NCBI GenBank assembly: GCA_015059495.1
Contig: SVAI01000001.1
Span: 923,811-987,810, forward strand
Length of the DNA: 64,000 nt
DNA from: Bacillota bacterium
Lineage (GTDB): Bacteria > Bacillota_I > Bacilli_A > RF39 > UBA660
Reading direction: 5' to 3'
The notes below the pieces were generated by a model that saw only the letters and a program-made list of their open reading frames with translations, did no database searches and was not told where the DNA came from. Made by a program: the position numbers and the translations under genes. Below are positions 53,333 through 62,005 of the stretch, one piece after another. Each line of letters starts with the position of its first letter. Within the stretch, counting starts at the first letter, position 1.

Positions 53333-54346
53333 TCACTTTATTCTTTTTAATATTTCATCAAATTTAGGCTTTAATCCTTCTTTATCTTCAGATAAGTGTA
53401 CCTTAGATTGGTATAAATCATATCCAGGTAATTCATTACCTTCAATTAATAAAGGACCATCCTCAGATATAGCAACATCAAATCCAATATATCTAATTTG
53501 TGGTATTACCTTAGCAGCTTCTTTAACCATCTTAATTGCTTCATCACAATCAGGTATTTTAAATCCTACTATCTTTTCTTTAGTATAAGGATGTATATCA
53601 TATACTTGACCTTCTCTATCAACAGCTTTCTTTTCTATTACACCATCTTCATTAAAGAAAGTATACATACCACCACTATGGAAATTATCTACTGGATTAA
53701 TACCATTACCAAATCTAATACATCTAAGCATTATATGAATATCTTTACCATCGTTAATAGTAACAATTCTAAGAGTATTAACGGAATTAGAACTTAATTT
53801 ATTCATAGTCTTATGTTGTTTAACACATTCCTCTACTAAAGTTCTTTTAGTTTCAATTAATTCTTTATATAACTTGTTAATATCTAAAGATTTATCCACA
53901 ACTAATTTAGATATTCCATGTCCACCAGTTTCATCCACAGGTTTAATAATAACAGTCTTATTTCTCTTTAAGAAATCTTTAAATTCCTCAACGCTACTTC
54001 TAGTTAAATCAATATAATCTCTTTTAATATATTTCTTAAAAGTATCATTAAATAATACTTTATCTCTAAAATATTTATAATATTCTCTATCATTTAATCT
54101 TCTAATATAATTAGTATTAATACCTCTAGTTATATATGTACTTCTTTGTTTCTTATTTAAATCTTCAAAATAAAATAAGAAATAATCAGTATATCCAGCC
54201 ATATATTTATATGAACAATATAGCATATCAAAGAATATTATTATTCTAGATTTACCACTTCTCTTATGAACTTTACCAACTGTTCTAAACATAGCTTTAT
54301 AGTCCATACCTAATAATCTTTTAAATATATATTTTATTTTTTTCAT
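53333..54346 (-). CDS. Sugar-transfer-associated ATP-grasp protein
   Basis: VIIKPVDETGGHGISKLVV, RCIRFGNGINPVDNFHSGGMYTFF, IGFDVAISEDGPLLIEGNELPG. Confidence 0.85.
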   Translation of the reverse strand: MKKIKYIFKRLLGMDYKAMFRTVGKVHKRSGKSRIIIFFDMLYCSYKYMAGYTDYFLFYFEDLNKKQRSTYITRGINTNYIRRLNDREYYKYFRDKVLFNDTFKKYIKRDYIDLTRSSVEEFKDFLKRNKTVIIKPVDETGGHGISKLVVDKSLDINKLYKELIETKRTLVEECVKQHKTMNKLSSNSVNTLRIVTINDGKDIHIMLRCIRFGNGINPVDNFHSGGMYTFFNEDGVIEKKAVDREGQVYDIHPYTKEKIVGFKIPDCDEAIKMVKEAAKVIPQIRYIGFDVAISEDGPLLIEGNELPGYDLYQSKVHLSEDKEGLKPKFDEILKRIK

Positions 54347-54418
54347 AATACTACCTCACATAAATACTATATCACAATTAATTATGATATAATAGCATTA
54401 TTAAGTAGGAGGACATAT

Positions 54419-54739
54419 ATGAAAAAATACTTATATGATTACATCAATAAAATAGATGAAATAATTAATAATAAAAAAGTAAATAAAGATATAATAGATA
54501 ATCATTTAATTAAAATAGGATTCTTTCAACATGAAAGACTAATCCATCTATTAGTAACTTTAAGTTATGCTTTTCTATTTCTAATATTCTTTGCCTTAGG
54601 TTATTTACATTATTTATTCTTTATACCTACTGCGTTAATACTAATATTATTAATATGTTATATTATTCATTATTTTCATTTAGAAAATGGTGTACAATAT
54701 CTATATAAACAATATGATAAATTAAAAGAGTTAACTTAA
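54419..54739 (+). CDS. Small two-TM hypothetical protein
   Basis: ORF with SD (AGGAGG) and hydrophobic segments. Confidence 0.55.
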   Translation: MKKYLYDYINKIDEIINNKKVNKDIIDNHLIKIGFFQHERLIHLLVTLSYAFLFLIFFALGYLHYLFFIPTALILILLICYIIHYFHLENGVQYLYKQYDKLKELT

Positions 54740-54792
54740 TAAGAGTTAACTCTTTTTTTATATATAATGTAATCAAGATGGAGGTTAATAAA

Positions 54793-54831
54793 ATGAACTT
54801 AAAAGAATTAAAAAGCACTAACAATTGTTAG
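54793..54831 (+). CDS. 12-aa micro-ORF MNLKELKSTNNC running into a terminator hairpin
   Basis: SD GGAGG upstream of ATG; ORF ends inside CACTAACAATTGTTAGTG. Confidence 0.3.
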   Translation: MNLKELKSTNNC

Positions 54832-54838
54832 TGTTTTA
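54812..54838. terminator. CACTAAC-family terminator, copy 1
   Basis: CACTAACAATTGTTAGTG perfect palindrome followed by TTTTA. Confidence 0.85.
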
Positions 54839-54839
54839 T

Positions 54840-55256
54840 TTATTGATGTCTTTCTGAAGTATATCTTGTTTCAAAAATTAAAGCATAGTCTAAATCACTT
54901 TTGAATTTATTTAAATAAGTAGTATAACGATTTAAATCAACAGAATCAGTTCCAAGTAATCTTAAATCACGTTCCATTGACGCAATATTAACATTGTCAA
55001 TTAATAATCTTTTAGCCATAAATGAGTTTTGAATTTGATTAAATAATTTTGCGTCCTCTTCTTCACTATCTCTATATGATAAACCTAATGCACCAATATA
55101 ACCTAGGGTTTCATCAACTTCAGCAATTGGATCTAATGTAATAGCCTTTCTTGCAAGTCTATCAATATCATCTAAATTAAAGCTTTCTACATGCTTATCA
55201 CAATATGTTTCATCAATTTCATTTCCATATACTAAATCTAAAAAAATACGTTTCAT
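54840..55256 (-). CDS. Hypothetical protein
   Basis: ORF only. Confidence 0.5.
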   Translation of the reverse strand: MKRIFLDLVYGNEIDETYCDKHVESFNLDDIDRLARKAITLDPIAEVDETLGYIGALGLSYRDSEEEDAKLFNQIQNSFMAKRLLIDNVNIASMERDLRLLGTDSVDLNRYTTYLNKFKSDLDYALIFETRYTSERHQ

Positions 55257-55365
55257 AACAAAATCCCCTTTTTCATAAGATGGTTGATATTATAACAAAC
55301 AAATAGCGAAAAGTCAAATTAACACTATAACAAAAATATATGCTATACTATCATTAGGTGATAAT

Positions 55366-56031
55366 ATGAAACTATTTATAAAAGCTATAACAAAATTTAT
55401 TGCAGGTGTAATTCTTGTTGGAGCACTTCTCTTTATTCCAGCTGGAACATTTAATTATTGGAATGCATGGTTATTTATGGAATTACTATTTATACCAATG
55501 TTTATAGCAGGTATAATATTAATGTTTAAAAATCCAATGCTACTAAAAAGTAGATTAGATGTTAATGAAAAAGAAAAGGAACAAAAACAAGTAATAATCT
55601 ATAGTGGATTAATGTTCCTATCAGGATTCATAGTAGCAGGTCTAAACTATAGATATTCATGGATTAATATATCTAATATTACTGTTATAATATCTTCAAT
55701 TTTATTTGTTATATCTTATATTTTATATGCTGAAGTATTAAGAGAAAATACTTATCTATCAAGAACAATAAAAGTACAAGATAATCAAACAGTAGTAGAT
55801 ACTGGATTATATTCTATAGTAAGACATCCAATGTATTCAATAACACTATTATTATTTTTAACAATACCTCTAATTTTAGGATCAATAATTTCATTTATTA
55901 TATTCCTAACTTATCCATTTATTATTATCAAAAGAATTAAAAATGAAGAAAAAGTACTAGAGAAAGATCTTAAAGGATATAAAGAATATAAAAAGAAAGT
56001 TAAATATAAATTAATACCATTTATATATTGA
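55366..56031 (+). CDS. Isoprenylcysteine carboxyl methyltransferase-like membrane methyltransferase
   Basis: TGLYSIVRHPMYSITLLLFLTIPLILGS, RIKNEEKVLEKDLKGYKEYKKKVKYKLIPFIY. Confidence 0.88.
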   Translation: MKLFIKAITKFIAGVILVGALLFIPAGTFNYWNAWLFMELLFIPMFIAGIILMFKNPMLLKSRLDVNEKEKEQKQVIIYSGLMFLSGFIVAGLNYRYSWINISNITVIISSILFVISYILYAEVLRENTYLSRTIKVQDNQTVVDTGLYSIVRHPMYSITLLLFLTIPLILGSIISFIIFLTYPFIIIKRIKNEEKVLEKDLKGYKEYKKKVKYKLIPFIY

Positions 56032-56079
56032 TTAATTCATAAAAAAATTATATACTATTAACCCGAAACAGGTGATATT

Positions 56080-56502
56080 ATGCAATTAAAAAAATGGAGA
56101 AATTATACTAAAGAAGAAAAGAAAGAAATATTATTTCATTGGTGGCATTACTATGGAAAATTACCTTATACTATTGAAGAATTAAATTACTTTAATGATT
56201 TATTAGATAAAGACGTAGATAAAATGTTTATATGTGCTCTATGTAGTGATATAGAAGGATACTCTAGTCAAATGTTAATAAGATATATGAGACAAGATAA
56301 AGTACAAGAATACCTAAATACAATGCCAAGATTTGAATCAGTAGCAGAACAATCAATACTAGAAAGATTAAGTGATGTTTACTTACAAGAACTAGTTGGA
56401 ACACTTAACAATCCAGAACCTGATGTTCCATTGACTGAAGAAGAAATGATTAATGGTATAAAAGAAATACTAAGACAAAGAAAAAACACTAACAATAGTT
56501 AG
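56080..56502 (+). CDS. Hypothetical protein
   Basis: ORF; C-terminus KNTNNS encoded by the terminator hairpin. Confidence 0.5.
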   Translation: MQLKKWRNYTKEEKKEILFHWWHYYGKLPYTIEELNYFNDLLDKDVDKMFICALCSDIEGYSSQMLIRYMRQDKVQEYLNTMPRFESVAEQSILERLSDVYLQELVGTLNNPEPDVPLTEEEMINGIKEILRQRKNTNNS

Positions 56503-56512
56503 TGTTTTTTTA
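56485..56512. terminator. CACTAAC-family terminator, copy 2
   Basis: AACACTAACAATAGTTAGTGTTTTTTT. Confidence 0.85.
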
Positions 56513-56514
56513 TA

Positions 56515-58428
56515 TTATCTTTTATATATATTATATAATTTAGCAACATCACCAATTGTTACTTTATTATTATGAGTTAATAAACCAGCCTCTAAATAAT
56601 AACTAGTTAAATAACCACCAGTTTTATAATGATTATATAATTTAGCAATATCAGAAATATTTATTAATCCATCTCCTGTAACATCGCCCATTATAACAAT
56701 ATGATATGATGAACTACCAGTATTAACTGTATATCCAGTACCAATAATAGCATCATCACTAACAACATTATTGTTATTATCATATATAGTATAATTTTGT
56801 TTAGAATCAATATTATTTTTAAATTCACTTACAGTTAATTTATTATGATTATTAGAATCAACTACTATCTCATCATTACTTACATCATATGTATCAGATG
56901 ATACATCTGTAGATGGTTTATATTTATAATTCCAATCTATTTTTTCTCCTACTAAATCATTATCACCATATGTATTATATGTAAAGTAGAACTTTCCATT
57001 TTCTAAAGCTTCTTGAATGAAAGCAGGTTTAGTATTTACTTTACAATTATATATAGCAAATCTAAAATATTTAGCACCTTCAGGTATAGCAAATTTATTT
57101 GAGTTATATCCTGGGAAATTCTTATGATAAGCAAATAATGGTTTTTGTTCTGCATCAAAATAATATATACCATGTAGGTTTAATAAACCTGCATCTGTTC
57201 TATTATGAACATAAAATGATATAAATTTTTGTCCATCTTTTATTGGAATTAATTCTTCATTAATCCATACTCCCCACCATTCAGGTTTATTCTTTTCATC
57301 AAATGTACCATCATCATGAACTCTCTTATAGTATAATTGTTCATACTTATCATATACTACTGCTTTATTTTTATTAGTATACTTAACAGGTTTAGTAACA
57401 GCATCAATTAAATCAAACTTAGATTTAGAAAAATCTTTTCTATTAATTATTGAATAATCACTACCATTATCCCATATTACTGGTATAATACCATTTTCAT
57501 ATGCTCTAGCAACATAATTACTTAAATTAATAGCTCTATGAGCAATTGGTGAATAAGAAGTTGTATTACCAAACTCAGTAATCATTACTCTTAAACCTTT
57601 ATTTGCAGCATCATCACTAATTCTTTTAAATGCTTGTCCTAAAAGCTCATCTTCTTGTCCACTATACATATGAACACTTAATATTATTTTATTTTTAGCA
57701 GAATCATTTGGAACTTTAATAGCATTTATAGCTTGAGTAGTATTTTGCATAATTAGTGGTGAAATAATTAATAATCTATATTGATTATTACCACCAGTAC
57801 TTCTTACAGCATCTACAAATATTTGATTTAATGTATTAACTTCACCAGCAGCAAAATCACTAAATACCCATGAATCTTGTTTATTATCAATTTCATTATA
57901 TGCTTCAAACATTAAATGTTCATCATAATCTTTAAACTTAGTAGCAATTTGTTTCCATAAATTAGATGCGGTTAATTTAATTTCATCCCATTCACCTTGT
58001 TCAACTACACCAGTATAAAGTATCTTATCATCATGATGAGTATTAATCATAACATACATACCTCTATTGTATGCATAATCCACTACTTCTTTTACTCTAT
58101 CTAACCACTCTTCATAGATAACATAATGATCATTAGCATCTTTATAAGTGTGATTAAACCAAGTAACTGGAATACGTATAACGTTAAATCCTTGTGCTTG
58201 TACAAAGTCAATTAATTCTTGACTTACTTTTGGGTTACCCCAAATTGTTTCTTCAGATAGATTAGGTGCACCAGATGATTTGTAGTGTGAATCAAGTGAA
58301 TTACCTAAATTCCATCCTACACGTGCCTCGCTAAAAAAGTCATCGGCACTAAAAGTTTTAATATCAGTTGCATTTACAAAAGTTGGAAATAACAGTATTA
58401 AAACTATCAATAATAATAGTTTTTTCAT
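56515..58428 (-). CDS. Secreted GH5-family cellulase with C-terminal dockerin-like module
   Basis: GWNLGNSLDSHY, GFNVIRIPVTWFNH, EAYNEID, MITEFGN; C-terminal GDVTGDGLINISDIAKLYNHYK and NNKVTIGDVAKLYNIYK. Confidence 0.88.
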   Translation of the reverse strand: MKKLLLLIVLILLFPTFVNATDIKTFSADDFFSEARVGWNLGNSLDSHYKSSGAPNLSEETIWGNPKVSQELIDFVQAQGFNVIRIPVTWFNHTYKDANDHYVIYEEWLDRVKEVVDYAYNRGMYVMINTHHDDKILYTGVVEQGEWDEIKLTASNLWKQIATKFKDYDEHLMFEAYNEIDNKQDSWVFSDFAAGEVNTLNQIFVDAVRSTGGNNQYRLLIISPLIMQNTTQAINAIKVPNDSAKNKIILSVHMYSGQEDELLGQAFKRISDDAANKGLRVMITEFGNTTSYSPIAHRAINLSNYVARAYENGIIPVIWDNGSDYSIINRKDFSKSKFDLIDAVTKPVKYTNKNKAVVYDKYEQLYYKRVHDDGTFDEKNKPEWWGVWINEELIPIKDGQKFISFYVHNRTDAGLLNLHGIYYFDAEQKPLFAYHKNFPGYNSNKFAIPEGAKYFRFAIYNCKVNTKPAFIQEALENGKFYFTYNTYGDNDLVGEKIDWNYKYKPSTDVSSDTYDVSNDEIVVDSNNHNKLTVSEFKNNIDSKQNYTIYDNNNNVVSDDAIIGTGYTVNTGSSSYHIVIMGDVTGDGLINISDIAKLYNHYKTGGYLTSYYLEAGLLTHNNKVTIGDVAKLYNIYKR

Positions 58429-58485
58429 ATTATCCCCCCAGATTGCCGTTTATTATAGCACTATTTTTTTAAAATGCAACTCTTT

Positions 58486-58515
58486 TAAAAAAAAGAGCTT
58501 TTTTAAGCTCTTCTT
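58486..58515 (-). terminator. Orphan intrinsic terminator
   Basis: AAGAGCTTAAAAAAGCTCTTTTTTTT on minus strand. Confidence 0.65.
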
Positions 58516-58615
58516 TAAGTTACATTATTATATTATTTTCAGGTACTAAAATACACTTTTTGCCCAGTAAATAATAGTTTGGCCCATAATTAAACAATTG
58601 TGTTATATTTAATCA

Positions 58616-58645
58616 AAAAAACTAACTTATTTGTTAGTTCTTATT
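58616..58645 (-). terminator. Terminator of 58644-59165
   Basis: AACTAACAAATAAGTTAGTTTTTTTG. Confidence 0.75.
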
Positions 58646-59165
58646 AATTATAAATATTTGCTAAACAACATTTAACTCTTCTAGCTAATGGACGTTTTCT
58701 ACCTACTTTATATTCTTCTAAACCATTCTCAGTCATTTTATACATATTAAATTTGTTATCCATTAGATTATACATTTCATAATCACTTTCACCAGGTCTA
58801 TACATTAATTCACCATGCATTATACCAAACCCATCATAAAACACATCCCATACTTTGTCATATTCTACATCTTCACAACAAAAACCTTTTAATTCTAAGA
58901 ATGCTATTATTTCTTCATTTGTTATATTAAAATCATTAACAACTTTTTTTATTTTAGAATCTATTTGCTCATTATAAGCTTGATAGAATTCACCTTCACT
59001 AACCATTAATGGTTCAAACTTATCTTTTTCAGGTAATAATAACATTGCTAATAAATTTGCAGGATGTGGATGACATCCACAACTCTTATATTCATAAAGA
59101 TATAACTCATATAATTTTTTTAATACACTAACTCTACTACTCACTATAAACACCTCTATTAACAT
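58644..59165 (-). CDS. Hypothetical protein, Cys-containing
   Basis: ORF only. Confidence 0.5.
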   Translation of the reverse strand: MLIEVFIVSSRVSVLKKLYELYLYEYKSCGCHPHPANLLAMLLLPEKDKFEPLMVSEGEFYQAYNEQIDSKIKKVVNDFNITNEEIIAFLELKGFCCEDVEYDKVWDVFYDGFGIMHGELMYRPGESDYEMYNLMDNKFNMYKMTENGLEEYKVGRKRPLARRVKCCLANIYN

Positions 59166-59204
59166 TATACCATGAAAAAAAGTAGCATTGCTACTTTGAT
59201 TTTA

Positions 59205-59245
59205 AACTGGCAGGGTAATCATAGGGGTTTAAAACTTATTATACT
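59205..59245. repeat. Intergenic repeat copy A
   Basis: ACTGGCAGGGTAATCATAGGGGTTTAAAACTTATTATAC. Confidence 0.7.
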
Positions 59246-59295
59246 TTATTAAAATAATATGACAACAGTATGATATAATTTGGTTAGGTGATGAT

Positions 59296-60138
59296 ATGAT
59301 AGATATAATAATACCGGTATATAATACTCCAAAAATAGATTTGGAACGATGCTTAAATAGTATTTTAAAGCAAACATATACGAATTATAAAGTATATATA
59401 ATAGATGACGGTAGTAATGATATTACTAAAAAATACTTAGATGATTTTGTTAAAAATAAAGATAACTTTTTAGTAAAACATATTAAAAATAACGGAGTTA
59501 GTAATGCAAGAAATTTAGGAATTGAGATATCTCATTCCAAATACATAACTTTTGTTGATGCGGATGATACTCTAGAAAATAATTTTTTGCAAGAAGCATA
59601 CGAAATAATTGAAAAGAATAATTTAGATATTATAATTGGTGGATATAATGAAATTAAAAATGGTAATATAGTTAGAACTAGATTGTCATTACCAGGGTTA
59701 CATATTTATGAAGGTAAAACTATTGATAATTTTTTTGAAAAGCTATTAACAGGTAAAACTAATGAAACTAATAGGGAAATTGGTGATTGTCCAACAGGAA
59801 GAATATATACACGATTAATTAAAAGGGATAGTATAGGCAATTTAAGATTCGATACTAATATTCATATGAGTGAAGATACATTATTTATGATTGATTATAC
59901 TAGAAAAGCAATTAAAATAGGTGTTATTGATTGCCTTTGGTATAACTACTATATAAATGACTATTCAATATCTAATGCGACCAAAAAGGAAAGAATGATA
60001 AGTAACATCAATGACTTTATAAGTGAAATAGAAAAAAGAATGGATAATGAATCAAAAGACAACATAAAAAATGCATATCAAGCTAGAATTGAAAAATCAA
60101 AGAAATATATTAACAAAATAAAAAACACTAACAGTTAA
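59296..60138 (+). CDS. Family 2 glycosyltransferase
   Basis: IDIIIPVYNTPKIDLERCLNSILKQTYTNYKVYIIDDGSND, YITFVDADDTLE. Confidence 0.95.
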   Translation: MIDIIIPVYNTPKIDLERCLNSILKQTYTNYKVYIIDDGSNDITKKYLDDFVKNKDNFLVKHIKNNGVSNARNLGIEISHSKYITFVDADDTLENNFLQEAYEIIEKNNLDIIIGGYNEIKNGNIVRTRLSLPGLHIYEGKTIDNFFEKLLTGKTNETNREIGDCPTGRIYTRLIKRDSIGNLRFDTNIHMSEDTLFMIDYTRKAIKIGVIDCLWYNYYINDYSISNATKKERMISNINDFISEIEKRMDNESKDNIKNAYQARIEKSKKYINKIKNTNS

Positions 60139-60215
60139 GTTAGTGTTTTAATATCCTAAATGGCACGATAATCATAAGGGTTTAAAACTTTTTATTATAC
60201 CTTTCTAACAACATT
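60123..60215. repeat. Intergenic repeat copy B (terminator plus conserved 50-70 bp)
   Basis: AACACTAACAGTTAAGTTAGTGTTTTAATATCCTAAATGGCACGATAATCATAAGGGTTTAAAACTTTTTATTATACCTTTCTA. Confidence 0.85.
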
Positions 60216-60321
60216 ATACTACCTATAATATAGTGATTAGAACAGTTAGTAAAATAAAATTATTACAAGTAAAGTAATTTAAAAAATCTATGATATAATT
60301 GATATGTAAGGACGTGATTTA

Positions 60322-60861
60322 ATGAATAAAAAAATATTAATATTAGTTACTTTATTTATTTTATTAATGGTAGTAGCACCTTCTATAGTAAGATATAAAG
60401 ATGAAAAAGAGAGAGAAGAAAAAGAAAATGAAGTTGTAGAATGTGATAGAAGTAGAAAAGTTGCAAATAATGATTATGATACTTGCAATTATTTACTTCC
60501 ATGGATAGTTGAATGTGAAGATAGTGAAAACTATGAACTAACACCTTATAAAAATTCTTGCATATTAAAAGATAGAAAAGAAGCAATTGTAGAAAAAGAA
60601 AATGGGGAAATGAATATTTCTTGCCCTGAAGGATATATCAGAGTACTAAGTAACGAAATAGTGACTCATTTTGAAAACATTGAGTTTTATTGTAAACCAG
60701 AAAGTATGAAAGATAAAGAACTTGAGGTATGGGGTGGATATGTAATAAGACGTTGTCCTGAAGGTTATTATCCGTTTAACGAAAAATACTGTAGTAAAAA
60801 AGATACAGGTGAATATCACAATTATAATCCTATTTATAATCACGATGCATCACCAAGATAA
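60322..60861 (+). CDS. Secreted or membrane-anchored Cys-containing hypothetical protein
   Basis: N-terminal TM/signal; two CPEGY motifs. Confidence 0.5.
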   Translation: MNKKILILVTLFILLMVVAPSIVRYKDEKEREEKENEVVECDRSRKVANNDYDTCNYLLPWIVECEDSENYELTPYKNSCILKDRKEAIVEKENGEMNISCPEGYIRVLSNEIVTHFENIEFYCKPESMKDKELEVWGGYVIRRCPEGYYPFNEKYCSKKDTGEYHNYNPIYNHDASPR

Positions 60862-60900
60862 AGCGACTATAATGTTTATTATATTATTGATATAACATGA

Positions 60901-60990
60901 GATATTAGAAATAAAATAAATGAATCACTCGGTGATACAATAGAAGCTATAATAAAAACAGGTATCATTCGTAAACTGTTGATATTATGA
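60901..60990 (+). pseudogene. Possible C-terminal gene fragment
   Basis: Open frame after a TGA: DIRNKINESLGDTIEAIIKTGIIRKLLIL*, without start or SD. Confidence 0.25.
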
Positions 60991-60999
60991 ACAAAACAA

Positions 61000-61092
61000 A
61001 ACACTAACAATTAAGTTAGTGTTTTAATATTCAAAATGGCACGATAATCATAATGGTTCAAAACTTTTTAATAACCTTTCTATTGCTATTAT
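61000..61092. repeat. Intergenic repeat copy C
   Basis: AACACTAACAATTAAGTTAGTGTTTTAATATTCAAAATGGCACGATAATCATAATGGTTCAAAACTTTTTAATAACCTTTCTA. Confidence 0.85.
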
Positions 61093-61190
61093 ACACCACA
61101 TAATCAAACATTAAAACATGAGTAATATCTATAAAAAATTTTTTTAAAAGCTACTAAAAATGATATAATAATATAAGAGGTGGTTTTCTT

Positions 61191-61970
61191 ATGAGAAATA
61201 AATCATTATTATTAGTAATAATAAGCATATTATTACTAACTGGATGTAGTAAAAACAATAGCAACGTTTCTGACACGAAAAAAGTAACAAGTATTAATCC
61301 ACAAGAAGTGTATAAAAATATAATAGATAGTTATGCTGACTACATTTATAGTTATGGTGATAACGGAGATATTCTTTTAGGTACTCCAGGATGGTATAGT
61401 TACATGAATATGTCAGAACTTCATAAATCTTGTGCTACAACTCAAATAATCAATATGTGCGATGAAATGGAAAATATTAGGACATATTTATCATATGCTT
61501 TTTCTGATTTGGATAACGATGGAATTGAAGAATTAATAGTAGCTCAACATGGTTCTTATTACGATGAAGATATTTATCACCCATCAAATTTAATAATGGG
61601 TATTTACTACTATGAAAACGATGAAGTTAAAAATATATTTTTAGCACCACACGCAGTAGATAACGAAATAACAATTCTTGAAGATGGCTATTTAAAATAT
61701 TCTGGGGGACGACAAGGAAATTATACTTACGATTATTTAAAAAAGGAAAGTTCTTGGAGCAAAATGAAAAGCGTTATACGTTATGATGTTGAAGAAATTG
61801 ATGGTATTATAACAGTTACAAAAACAATTCCAGGAAAAGCTCCAGAAAAACACAAAAATATTACGTATGAATCTTTGAACGATTTTGATGACTCATATAA
61901 AAATACTGGTAAATATAGTCTAAATTTAAATACATTAAAATGGGATACCATACAGTCTGTAATGGACTAA
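61191..61970 (+). CDS. Lipoprotein
   Basis: Lipobox LLLTGCSKNN; FSDLDNDGIEELIVAQHG. Confidence 0.75.
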   Translation: MRNKSLLLVIISILLLTGCSKNNSNVSDTKKVTSINPQEVYKNIIDSYADYIYSYGDNGDILLGTPGWYSYMNMSELHKSCATTQIINMCDEMENIRTYLSYAFSDLDNDGIEELIVAQHGSYYDEDIYHPSNLIMGIYYYENDEVKNIFLAPHAVDNEITILEDGYLKYSGGRQGNYTYDYLKKESSWSKMKSVIRYDVEEIDGIITVTKTIPGKAPEKHKNITYESLNDFDDSYKNTGKYSLNLNTLKWDTIQSVMD

Positions 61971-61972
61971 AA

Positions 61973-61999
61973 AACACTAACGTAAAAGTTAGTGTTTTA
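61973..61999. terminator. CACTAAC-family terminator, copy 5
   Basis: AACACTAACGTAAAAGTTAGTGTTTT. Confidence 0.85.
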
Positions 62000-62005
62000 T
62001 TATGT

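Noticed and set aside
60383-60843. Minus-strand ORFs 60383-60586 and 60646-60843
   Set aside because: Antisense within the CPEGY ORF, with no SD or promoter; the plus-strand ORF has a signal peptide and SD
59205-61092. Repeat copies A-C as a CRISPR array
   Set aside because: Spacing is ~0.9 kb with genes between copies; no short regular spacers and no cas genes
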